Source: Nitrososphaerota archaeon
GTDB taxonomy: Archaea > Thermoproteota > Nitrososphaeria > Nitrososphaerales > JACPRH01
DNA length: 7,027 nucleotides
Assembly: GCA_029460375.1 (NCBI GenBank)
Contig: JARPAQ010000103.1
Location: 1 to 7,027 of the forward strand
Reading direction: 5' to 3'
The notes below the pieces were generated by a model. That model made no database searches, was not told the DNA's origin, and worked only from the letters and a program-made list of their open reading frames with translations. Positions 1 to 6,179 of the stretch are shown piece by piece. The stretch's first letter is position 1; each line of letters starts with the position of its first letter. Made by a program: the position numbers and the translations under genes.

Positions 1-156
1 ACTCCCATCATATCCTTCTACAAGAACGTCAAGTCTTCCCGTCTCCTGAGCAAAGGCTGATCCTAAATACGGAGCTGTGAAAGAGAATGTAAGGATGAAG
101 ATCAGTAGAATTAGCACTGCCCGGATTGAAATACTGGTCTTGGAGTCTGGCTTCAT
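1..156 (-). CDS. N-terminus of a secreted or surface-anchored protein (partial)
   Basis: The minus strand from 156 down to 1 is an open frame of exactly 52 codons that starts with ATG and leaves the window without a stop. Residues 1-12 are a polar, Lys/Arg-containing n-region. Residues 13-28 are a strongly hydrophobic core (AVLILLIFILTFSFTA). A classical cleavage site ends in A-F-A before Gln37. This is a textbook Sec signal peptide, so the mature protein is probably exported. The 16 mature residues visible (starting QETGRLDVLV) are too few to name a family. A periplasmic-type binding protein, for example for phosphate beside a PhoU-like gene, is only a guess. It is divergent from the AbrB-PhoU gene, and a TATA-like box lies about 24 bases before its ATG, suggesting a leaderless or nearly leaderless mRNA. 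The opposite-strand frame at 77-316 is a shadow. Confidence 0.8.
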   Translation of the reverse strand, partial: MKPDSKTSISIRAVLILLIFILTFSFTAPYLGSAFAQETGRLDVLVEGYDGS

Positions 157-175
157 ACGAGTTACCACACACTTA

Positions 176-184
176 CTTTTTATG
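176..184 (-). promoter_or_regulatory. TATA-like box for the secreted-protein gene
   Basis: Read on the minus strand this is CATAAAAAG. Its centre at about 180 is 24 bases upstream of the ATG at 156, close to the spacing of an archaeal TATA box from the transcription start. No Shine-Dalgarno sequence lies between box and ATG, so a leaderless transcript is likely. Confidence 0.45.
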
Positions 185-308
185 TACCTTGCTTATTTAG
201 CGCCCGCGTCATTAAGATCCGTTATTAATTTACACTATATACTTTTCGATTGCCGTTTGAAAACATGTTGGAAAATATATATTAAGTTATATCCAGTAAA
301 TACTAGTA

Positions 309-336
309 AAATATAATATAACTCACCATTTATACA
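309..336 (+). promoter_or_regulatory. Candidate TATA boxes for the AbrB-PhoU gene
   Basis: Two TATA-like elements lie in this AT-rich stretch: AATATAAT around 310-317 and TTTATACA at 329-336. With a 26-base spacing they predict transcription starts near 340 and 358. The second would put the start just after the ATG at 355, leaving a 12-base leader before the ATG at 370. Upstream sequence to 157 is also AT-rich and shared with the divergent gene. Confidence 0.4.
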
Positions 337-369
337 TAGCTTTTAGCATATTACATGATTTTGAGGGTA

Positions 370-1452
370 ATGGTAGAAATCAGAAAGGTTCAACAAGTAG
401 GCCGCTCTACACTAGCCGTAGCTATACCCAAGAAATGGGCCAACGAGGTTAATCTTAAGCCAGGTGCGCAGGTCAGTATAGAGAAAGAATTAGATGGGTC
501 CTTCAGGATAAGAACCAGAACAACTGAAAATAAACGAGTAACAAAATGCATAATCAACGCCGATAAATGCAAAGCGCCTGATCTACTTGGAAGATCCATT
601 ACAGGCATCTATTTGACAGGTAGAGAGGCTATCGAGATTCATTCAAAAAAAGAGTTAACGCCACAGCAATTGGAACAGGTGAGAGATGCTGTACAGCGCC
701 TTACAGGGTTAGGCATCATAGAACAGACGGCTAATGAAGTTATTATTCACGACTTTCTTGATCCCGCAAAATTTCCCTTCGAGAATCTCATCAAACATAT
801 GTTTCAGATAATATCGTTTATGCAGGAGACCATAATAAAGACGCTGGAAGAATGTGATGTAGATTTAGCGTCAGAGGTTTCGAATCTTGAGGATGAAATA
901 GATCGTTTATACTGGCTTACAGTGAGGCAGCTTCTACTGGTGGCTATAGATGGGACTATAGGTGACAAGATAGGTATATCCTCTCTGTCTAATGCTGCAG
1001 GAGACTATGTGATTGTGAAGTGTCTCGAAGATATTGCTGATCACTATGAGAGTATCAGCAGTACAGCAGCAGACGCTTTGAAGAAAGGGCTAAAATCTGA
1101 TGACGAGAATCTGAGAGAGATAATCAGGTACTCTAAGTATCTGCATACAATGACTGACAATATATTGCAAGCAATACTGGCCAGCGATACATTCAAAGCT
1201 AACAACCTGATAAATGAAATCGAAGATCTTCTAAAAGACATGGATACGTATGCCAAGAAATTATTAGAAGGGGAGGAGAAAGTAGCTTTTGTAGTGAATA
1301 TCAACTCTATGCTATGGAACCTAAGAGAGGTTGCAAGACAGAACCGAAGTATCCTAGAAACAACCATAAACCAGTGTATAGCAAGTAACCAAGATCTATT
1401 CAATATCGAAAAAACGGAAGTTACAAAACGATCTCTCCTCGTAGAAGTTTAG
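370..1452 (+). CDS. AbrB-PhoU fusion regulator (phosphate uptake regulator-like)
   Basis: The product is a DNA-binding or regulatory protein of the archaeal AbrB-PhoU type. The first roughly 45 residues (from EIRKVQQVGRSTLAVAIPKK) form a SpoVT/AbrB swapped-hairpin domain. The remainder, from about residue 135, is an all-helical PhoU-like region with two bundles. It carries acidic motifs such as LEDEIDRLYW and CLEDIADHYESI that match the metal-binding E/D-x-x-x-D pattern of PhoU helices. Family knowledge: PhoU proteins restrain phosphate import by Pst transporters and bind metal clusters, and archaeal AbrB fusions are presumed regulators. No pst genes are visible here. I chose ATG 370 because homologues begin close to the EIRKVQ segment and GAGGGT lies just ahead, although that motif is unusually close. 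An in-frame ATG at 355 would add five residues (MILRV). The stop is TAG. Confidence 0.85.
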   Translation: MVEIRKVQQVGRSTLAVAIPKKWANEVNLKPGAQVSIEKELDGSFRIRTRTTENKRVTKCIINADKCKAPDLLGRSITGIYLTGREAIEIHSKKELTPQQLEQVRDAVQRLTGLGIIEQTANEVIIHDFLDPAKFPFENLIKHMFQIISFMQETIIKTLEECDVDLASEVSNLEDEIDRLYWLTVRQLLLVAIDGTIGDKIGISSLSNAAGDYVIVKCLEDIADHYESISSTAADALKKGLKSDDENLREIIRYSKYLHTMTDNILQAILASDTFKANNLINEIEDLLKDMDTYAKKLLEGEEKVAFVVNINSMLWNLREVARQNRSILETTINQCIASNQDLFNIEKTEVTKRSLLVEV

Positions 1453-1574
1453 CTTTGTCAACAACCCAAGAACCATCAATCAAACAAGCCGTATCTACAG
1501 TTTAGCATTATAAGAAAAACGCCTAGCTCGGCATAAAGGAATAATTAGGCTTCATATATAGGGTAGAACCTGAA
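1453..1574. promoter_or_regulatory. Intergenic gap with probable promoter of the sirC-hemB unit
   Basis: These 122 bases hold no gene. TATA-like stretches occur at 1531-1539 (GCATAAAGG) and 1553-1562 (CATATATAGG), the second very close to the TTG start of the next gene. No convincing hairpin or T-rich terminator for the preceding gene is visible. Confidence 0.3.
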
Positions 1575-2228
1575 TTGCTGATAGACATACTTCTAGAGGG
1601 TCAGCAAGCTCTTGTAGTGGGTGGAGGGAAGGTTGGTGAACGAAAGACTTTGCAGCTGCTCGATGCTGGAGCTAAGATTACAGTTGTAAGTAAAGAGTTT
1701 ACAGAGGAACTCGTGGATCTAAGTAGAGGGGGTAATGTGAATTTGGAAAGGGCAGAGGTGAGCGAGGGGTATATAGTTGGACTGAAGTTTCAGCCCAAGG
1801 TCGTAATAGTGGCTCTGGACGATAGGCCACTCAATAAGAAGATAGCGGAGGAAGCAAGGTCTATTGGTGCGTTAGTATCTGTGGTAGATGATCCTTCCAT
1901 AAGTGACTTCGCTATGCCTGCCGTAGCAAAGGTGGGCGATATACGCATAGGGGTTTCGACCAGAGGCAGCAGCCCAGCTATGGCGGGTGTTATTAGGCGA
2001 AGAGTAGAAAAGATGATAACTAAGAAGGACTTACTGCAGGTAGAGTTGCAGAAGTACGCTAGATCGCTGGCCAAGAAGTATATTTCATCGCATGAGGAGC
2101 GTCGGAAGGTTCTTAGCAGCATTATAGAAAATGGTGAAGTGGGTAGTTTTCTAGAAGATGGGAAGATGGATGAGGCTAGAAACCTTGCGAAGAATATCAT
2201 AATTCAGGGTAAGAGGAGCAGGAAGTGA
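1575..2228 (+). CDS. sirC: Precorrin-2 dehydrogenase / sirohydrochlorin ferrochelatase
   Basis: This cytosolic enzyme oxidises precorrin-2 to sirohydrochlorin with NAD+. Some members also insert Fe2+ to give siroheme, which archaea use directly or convert to haem, or sirohydrochlorin goes to cobalamin. An N-terminal Rossmann fold carries the GGGKVGERK dinucleotide motif (residues 16-24). The family's [14 protein letters not shown] segment (about 103-116) holds the conserved aspartates. The hallmark [18 protein letters not shown] lies at 128-145. A helical C-terminal domain follows. The length of 217 residues is normal for the stand-alone Met8/CysG N-terminal type without a methyltransferase domain. 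The start is TTG: it is the only start codon after the in-frame stop at 1542, and it places the Rossmann motif correctly. The ribosome site is weak (AGGGT, about 10 bases upstream). It almost certainly shares a transcript with hemB, 7 bases downstream. Whether it also chelates iron cannot be told from sequence. Confidence 0.9.
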   Translation: MLIDILLEGQQALVVGGGKVGERKTLQLLDAGAKITVVSKEFTEELVDLSRGGNVNLERAEVSEGYIVGLKFQPKVVIVALDDRPLNKKIAEEARSIGALVSVVDDPSISDFAMPAVAKVGDIRIGVSTRGSSPAMAGVIRRRVEKMITKKDLLQVELQKYARSLAKKYISSHEERRKVLSSIIENGEVGSFLEDGKMDEARNLAKNIIIQGKRSRK

Positions 2229-2235
2229 CAAGGAT

Positions 2236-3219
2236 TTGAGTTTCCCTAAGATCAGGATGCGTAGACTACGTAGAACTGAGAGTATCAGAAGGATGATGCG
2301 TCAGGTCAGACTTTCTCCAGACGACCTGATTCACCCCTTATTTGTTCAAGAAGGTATAAGCGAACCGATCTCGATCCCATCTATGCCGAAGGTATATCGG
2401 CTTTCTGCAGAGCAGGCTGTGAAGGATGTAAAGGAGGTGGCGGGTTTGGGGATACCCGCAGTAATTCTGTTCGGTATACCGTCTAAGAAGGATGAGAAGG
2501 GATCTTCAGCCTACGATAAGAATGGAGTAGTGCAGGATACGGTAAGGAGAATAAAGAATGAGCTCGGGGAAGGAATAGTTGTCATAACAGACCTCTGCCT
2601 ATGTGAGTATACAAGTCACGGCCACTGCGGCGTCCTTAAGGATGGTGAGGTGGTCAACGATGAGACGTTAGAGGTGCTTGGAAAGGTAGCTGTTAGTCAG
2701 GCTGAGTCGGGTGCAGATATTGTGGCGCCGTCAGGTATGATAGATGGTCAAGTTAAGGCGATAAGAGACGCCCTAGACAGAGAAGGTTATACAGATACTG
2801 CGATTATGGCTTATTCAGCGAAGTTCGCCTCAGCCTTCTACTCTCCCTTTAGAGACGCTGCAGACTCTGTGCCGCAGACGGGGGATAGAAGTAGCTATCA
2901 GATGGACTATTCGAATCCAGATGAAGCTATGCGTGAAATAGAGCTCGATATAGAAGAGGGGGCGGATATCGTTATGGTGAAGCCTGCCCTCGCATACCTC
3001 GACCTTATACACAGAGCCAAATACCACTTCAAGACACCTATAGCAGCATACAGCGTGAGCGGAGAGTATTCATTGGTTAAGGCGGCGGCAGAAAAAGGAT
3101 GGGTAGATGAGAAGAAGATAGTCCTAGAGATCTTGACCGCAGTAAAACGTGCAGGCGCCGACCTAATACTAACATACCACGCAAAAGACGCAGCCCGATG
3201 GCTAGCCACAGGTAAATAA
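2236..3219 (+). CDS. hemB: Porphobilinogen synthase (delta-aminolevulinic acid dehydratase)
   Basis: HemB condenses two 5-aminolevulinate molecules into porphobilinogen, the pyrrole unit of all tetrapyrroles. The 327-residue TIM-barrel protein is complete. The two catalytic lysines are Lys196 (in [19 protein letters not shown]) and the Schiff-base Lys249 (in [14 protein letters not shown]). The metal site [14 protein letters not shown] (119-132) keeps three cysteines, Cys121, Cys123 and Cys131, so this is the zinc-dependent type and not the aspartate-rich magnesium type. The signature GDRSSYQMD follows at 216-224. The TTG start sits 7 bases after the sirC stop and gives the usual [13 protein letters not shown]-terminus. 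ATG 2257 is possible but would remove conserved residues. AAGGA just upstream is a tight ribosome site. The gene is coupled to sirC; hemA, hemL, hemC and hemD are not in this window. Confidence 0.96.
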   Translation: MSFPKIRMRRLRRTESIRRMMRQVRLSPDDLIHPLFVQEGISEPISIPSMPKVYRLSAEQAVKDVKEVAGLGIPAVILFGIPSKKDEKGSSAYDKNGVVQDTVRRIKNELGEGIVVITDLCLCEYTSHGHCGVLKDGEVVNDETLEVLGKVAVSQAESGADIVAPSGMIDGQVKAIRDALDREGYTDTAIMAYSAKFASAFYSPFRDAADSVPQTGDRSSYQMDYSNPDEAMREIELDIEEGADIVMVKPALAYLDLIHRAKYHFKTPIAAYSVSGEYSLVKAAAEKGWVDEKKIVLEILTAVKRAGADLILTYHAKDAARWLATGK

Positions 3220-3248
3220 CCAGTATATTAGAAGAATGTATATCATTT

Positions 3249-3655
3249 GTGAAGGCTGATCACATGGTAGTTCTCAAGCAGTATCAGTTTGACATCAAAG
3301 TGATACTCGATAGACGTGATGATAATGGTGGAGACTATTGGACAAGCTCAGATGCATGAGTCGGTATTGGAAGCCCGTTTAGCACGCTTCAATGCATTCT
3401 TATGCTATCTGATCTAGGAATGGATCATTCTGATCCGATTCTCAAAGAAGCTTCCAAATTGGTATTGAACTGTTGGCATGAAGATGCGCGTTTCCGTCAG
3501 GCGCTCGAAATCTTAGAGTCCAAGCTGATTGGAGGTAAGGTCGTCGTGGAGAACCCCCATCGAAGATTGGTTAACCTCTTCTTCTGTAGGAAAGGAGAGC
3601 CCCGAGTGATGCTGCGACAGTTCACTATCAGGAGATACTGAAGAATCTATCGTGA
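3249..3655 (+). pseudogene. Decayed gene, possibly of a prenyltransferase/squalene-oxidase-repeat-like archaeal family
   Basis: One frame runs from GTG 3249 (or ATG 3264) to 3641 and is broken only by TGA at 3357-3359. Before the stop it reads DNGGDYWTSSDA; after it VGIGSPFSTLQCILMLSDLG and then ILKEASKLVLNCWHEDARF. From memory, intact archaeal proteins continue across this point with Cys where the TGA stands. About 43 codons after the TGA the text jumps to what I recall as the C-terminal end of the same family (RQALEILESKLIGGKVVVEN, then PHRRLVNLFFCRKGEP), suggesting a large internal deletion near 3483-3503. At about 3600-3604 (a CCCC run) the expected ending moves to another frame, PSDAATVHYQEILKNLS, stopping at 3653-3655. 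Three lesions make this a pseudogene. The reading from ATG 3402 to 3641 alone is unlikely to be a real gene. The alpha-alpha-barrel family name is tentative. Confidence 0.65.
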
Positions 3656-3744
3656 AGTAGCAGTTATTGACTTCGTAAGGTAGCATTATTCTTCAAGTGA
3701 CGTATGCCGGTATCTGGGATGAAAAAAATACATCTTGAGGAATG

Positions 3745-3754
3745 TTTTTATATT
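3745..3754 (+). promoter_or_regulatory. TATA-like box for the winged-helix regulator
   Basis: TTTTTATATT lies with its centre about 22 bases before the TTG at 3772. No Shine-Dalgarno motif lies between them, so the mRNA probably starts at or very near the start codon. Confidence 0.5.
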
Positions 3755-3771
3755 CAGAGCATGGATAACCA

Positions 3772-4725
3772 TTGAACAAGTTGGGCCTAGTTAATGAAGA
3801 TTTGAAACGTATGCTAAAGGAGACGTACAAACTACTCGCTAATGAAGATGCTCTACTCCTGTTGAAGTTGGCGCAGGAAGGTCTTCGCACAGGTAAAGCT
3901 ACTCCTAAAAGTCTGGGACTCACGGAGCGCCGGTACTATCAAAGGTTGAAGCAGCTGATAAGGACTAAGCTTGTATCTAAAGAGGGACATTTCTATAAAG
4001 CCACGGAACTTGGAAAAATAGTATTTCAGACTCAAGTAAGAATCTTGGAGGAAGCCCTTGCGAACTACAACAGGATAGTTGCCATAGATAGACTGAAACA
4101 GGTCCCAGGACTTTCAAATCAAGACATAGAAGTAGTGTCAAAAGCTCTACTATCAGAAGGTAGCTACCTATCCGAATACTTCATGAAAAGCGAACCGCCT
4201 AAGGTCTTTACAAGCTTCGAAGAGCTTACCACTACAGTCGTCGAAGCCGTTCAGCGGGCTAAGAAGGAAGTAAGGCTGGCAACACGCTACGTGGATCAGA
4301 GAGTTATCGAAGCCTTGGCAACTGCAGGTAAAAGAGGTATCAAGGTTTCAGTAATTACCGATATGGGGATCATACTAAAGCGTATGAAGATCCTTAAGCC
4401 ATCCAGCGAATTTAAGGCATTCGAGCATCTTCTTTACCCCCTTAAAGACACCGGCGTTAATTTCAGATACTCCGCTTTCCCCTTCAGCTTCCTGCTAGTG
4501 GATGACAAAGAGGCAGGTATAGAACTGGCAGACCCTGTATTCCCGGATAACTTCATAATAGGCTTCCTTTTCAGGGGCAGAGGCATAGCAGAAGTGCTCT
4601 CGAAGAAATTCGCAGCACTTTGGTCCGAGGCTACTGAAGATCCATTGGCCCTGATAAGAAAGGCATCGCCTGATGAAGCCCGGAACAAAACGAGGCATCC
4701 CATCGGAGATTCTAAGACTTCTTAG
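3772..4725 (+). CDS. Winged-helix transcriptional regulator with PLD-like (TrmB-like) sensor domain
   Basis: The product is a probable DNA-binding transcription factor of 317 residues. Residues 20-90 form a winged helix: the recognition-helix segment is about 48-62 (LGLTERRYYQRLKQL) and the wing plus strand about 66-85. A linker and helical region follow (90-145). Residues 150-290 look like one phospholipase-D-like half: AVQRAKKEVRLATRYVDQ, then GKRGIKVSVITD, then FLLVDDKEAGIELADP. The catalytic HxK of active PLD enzymes is absent (FSFLLVDD instead), as in TrmB-type regulators where this fold senses a ligand or dimerises. The start is TTG 3772 because TAA at 3766 closes the frame upstream; TTG 3781 or ATG 3811 are alternatives. 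Its last 53 bases overlap the UbiA gene, which suggests coupled translation and regulation of that gene or its product. The ligand is unknown. The stop is TAG. Confidence 0.75.
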   Translation: MNKLGLVNEDLKRMLKETYKLLANEDALLLLKLAQEGLRTGKATPKSLGLTERRYYQRLKQLIRTKLVSKEGHFYKATELGKIVFQTQVRILEEALANYNRIVAIDRLKQVPGLSNQDIEVVSKALLSEGSYLSEYFMKSEPPKVFTSFEELTTTVVEAVQRAKKEVRLATRYVDQRVIEALATAGKRGIKVSVITDMGIILKRMKILKPSSEFKAFEHLLYPLKDTGVNFRYSAFPFSFLLVDDKEAGIELADPVFPDNFIIGFLFRGRGIAEVLSKKFAALWSEATEDPLALIRKASPDEARNKTRHPIGDSKTS

Positions 4726-5482
4726 ATCATGGTTCGCTATCCTAAAATCTAAACCACAACCCTTCTCCTTTACTATAGCCAGTCTATTTGGACTGCTCCT
4801 GAGCGCTGGAGGAACCCCTAGCATCCAAATCACCATCAAAGCTGGGCTGCTGGCCTATTTCATCTCAACCTCTATCTACATTCTTAATGACGCTCTCGAA
4901 GTGCACATAGATAAAGTGAATATTCAGGGCAGGGCGAAGAGACCTCTTACAACAGGAGAAGCTGCTGTGTATGATGCTCTCGCGTTATCAGGCCTTACGG
5001 GTGCCTTGGGACTGGTTCTCGCAGCCTACCTTAGTAACTTAACGCTGCTGCTGGCGGCCTTAGCCTTTATTTTAGGTGTTGCTTATTCTGCGCCTAAAAT
5101 CTACCTCAAGAAACGTTTTCCTCACAAGACTGTTGTTATGACTATTTCTGCTTCTCTGGCTCCTTTGACAGGGGCCTCATACTACGGTCTGTTTAATCTC
5201 GGCATAGTGGCGGCGGTTGGAATAACTTCGTCGTATATTGTAGCTATGGCCATTATAAACGATTTCCGTGACTTGGAGGGGGATAGAGCTTTTGGTGTAC
5301 GAACAATACCGTTGGTTTTGGGGCCTTCAACTAGTCTTCTGTTGATGAGGGGTGTATTTGTTTTAATCGGGGTTTTGGTTTTGTTGATGAATATTTTTCA
5401 TAGGCTGTCTCAGGTGTACACTTTCACAGCAGTCTTGGGATTAGCCGCCTCTATCATTGTTACTCTTCCGTTGACCTCGTAG
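4673..5482 (+). CDS. UbiA-family polyprenyltransferase, apparently cut short by TAG
   Basis: This integral membrane enzyme family transfers a polyprenyl group to an acceptor: quinone head groups, or geranylgeranylglyceryl phosphate in archaeal lipid synthesis. The first Mg-prenyl-PP motif is NDALEVHID (72-80), with Glu in place of the usual central Asp, followed by KVNIQGRAKRPLTTGE. The second is NDFRDLEGD (196-204), and YSAPKIYLKKR (138-148) is also typical. About eight hydrophobic segments are visible. The ATG lies inside the upstream regulator gene, the only sensible start before the conserved LRSWFAILKSKPQP region. The 269 residues end in LPLTS, earlier than usual for this family, and the same frame continues after TAG (see 5483-5575). 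The Glu substitution and the early stop make a specific name unsafe. A geranylgeranyl transferase paralogue is most likely. Confidence 0.85.
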   Translation: MKPGTKRGIPSEILRLLRSWFAILKSKPQPFSFTIASLFGLLLSAGGTPSIQITIKAGLLAYFISTSIYILNDALEVHIDKVNIQGRAKRPLTTGEAAVYDALALSGLTGALGLVLAAYLSNLTLLLAALAFILGVAYSAPKIYLKKRFPHKTVVMTISASLAPLTGASYYGLFNLGIVAAVGITSSYIVAMAIINDFRDLEGDRAFGVRTIPLVLGPSTSLLLMRGVFVLIGVLVLLMNIFHRLSQVYTFTAVLGLAASIIVTLPLTS

Positions 5483-5575
5483 TATTCTAAACCCATTGTC
5501 TGTAGGAAGGTTTTGAAGAAGATAAGATTCCTTCACTTCTGTATGCAGCTGAACTTGCTGACTATACTTATCTGA
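5483..5575 (+). pseudogene. In-frame C-terminal extension of the UbiA gene beyond TAG
   Basis: Directly after TAG 5480-5482, in the same frame, 30 sense codons run to TGA 5573-5575. They encode YSKPIVCRKVLKKIRF followed by LHFCMQLNLLTILI. A basic amphipathic stretch followed by a hydrophobic helix is what the last cytoplasmic loop and final membrane helix of UbiA proteins look like, and with it the protein would be 300 residues, a normal length. So the TAG probably interrupts a formerly longer gene, or it is read through, or it is a sequence error. Confidence 0.55.
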
Positions 5576-5671
5576 CTCCGACTCCTAAGTATTGACATAA
5601 AATCCTCCAGAGAATGACGTTTTGATACCAATCGTTGAGGATATTCTACAGACGATTCTAATCTCTAGCTT
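5576..5671. other. Convergent intergenic region
   Basis: These roughly 96 bases separate the rightward UbiA frame from the leftward PH-like gene. I see no gene, clear hairpin or strong T-run terminator. A modest T-rich stretch (CTTTTAATTCTTT, about 5669-5681) could help end transcription on the plus strand. Confidence 0.3.
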
Positions 5672-6097
5672 TTAATTCTTTGTAGAATCTAGCCATCTGT
5701 TGAGTTCTGTAAACCATTCTTTATTCTTGCTTGTTCTTAATGCTCTTCGATATTCTATTATGAGGTATAGTGCGACTATGGAATCTTTTTTCTTGAATTT
5801 GATTCTTAAGGGTTGGAAACTGATGCCTAATGCTCTATCTTCTCCTCTTCTGAAAATGTTGTCAAATCCATGGAAGATGTTTTCTACTTGTTTCTTGCTT
5901 ATTTCAAGCGTATATCGTTGCTTTGTTTTCTTGTCTTTTCCCTCAAAAAATATTCTGTCGTTCCATAGGGTTAGTTCGCCTTCGTATCGGTGCAGAGGTT
6001 TAGCAAATGATGTGTGGGCTACCAGCCAATCTATCAATCCTCTTTTCTGGATGTCTTCTTCAAACGCCATCAGGGTATTAGCTCTCTTCATTTCCAT
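5672..6097 (-). CDS. Small PH/GRAM-like domain protein of unknown function
   Basis: The minus-strand frame encodes 141 residues with a TAA stop. I do not recognise a named family. The pattern is an N-terminal helical leader (1-30), alternating beta-type strands from about 35 to 115 (GELTLWNDRIFFEGKD, then YTLEISKKQVENIFHGF, LGISFQPLRIKFKKKD, and SIVALYLIIEY), and a final amphipathic helix (KEWFTELNRWLDS). Seven strands capped by a C-terminal helix is the pleckstrin-homology/GRAM fold, so a binding or scaffold role is the best inference. No signal peptide or membrane segment is seen. ATG 6097 is chosen because a TATA-like box lies about 28 bases upstream; ATG 6091 is equally possible. The plus-strand frame at 5700-6140 is its shadow. 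Confidence 0.7.
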   Translation of the reverse strand: MEMKRANTLMAFEEDIQKRGLIDWLVAHTSFAKPLHRYEGELTLWNDRIFFEGKDKKTKQRYTLEISKKQVENIFHGFDNIFRRGEDRALGISFQPLRIKFKKKDSIVALYLIIEYRRALRTSKNKEWFTELNRWLDSTKN

Positions 6098-6120
6098 ATC
6101 AGCCGTATTCCAATTTCTCA

Positions 6121-6130
6121 GAATAAAATA
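6121..6130 (-). promoter_or_regulatory. TATA-like box for the PH-like gene
   Basis: On the minus strand this is TATTTTATTC, centred about 28 bases before ATG 6097, with no Shine-Dalgarno motif between. This arrangement fits a leaderless archaeal transcript. Confidence 0.5.
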
Positions 6131-6179
6131 CTTTCAGTAAAAACTTGGATACAAAAAAGATGTATATGGCTTGACCTAA

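Noticed and set aside
77..316. Plus-strand 79-codon frame near the left edge
   Set aside because: It lies opposite the signal-peptide gene (1-156) and runs into AT-rich promoter sequence. The protein has no sensible composition, and the minus-strand reading is far better.
3761..3772. Palindrome-like ATGG-ATAA-CCAT at the start of the regulator gene, considered as an autoregulatory operator
   Set aside because: Only four base pairs per arm with a four-base spacer, which is expected by chance in this sequence.
5700..6140. Plus-strand 146-codon frame
   Set aside because: Antisense to the PH-like gene. Its translation is rich in Ser, Leu and Phe as expected for a shadow, while the minus-strand product has ordered strand and helix patterns and a promoter.
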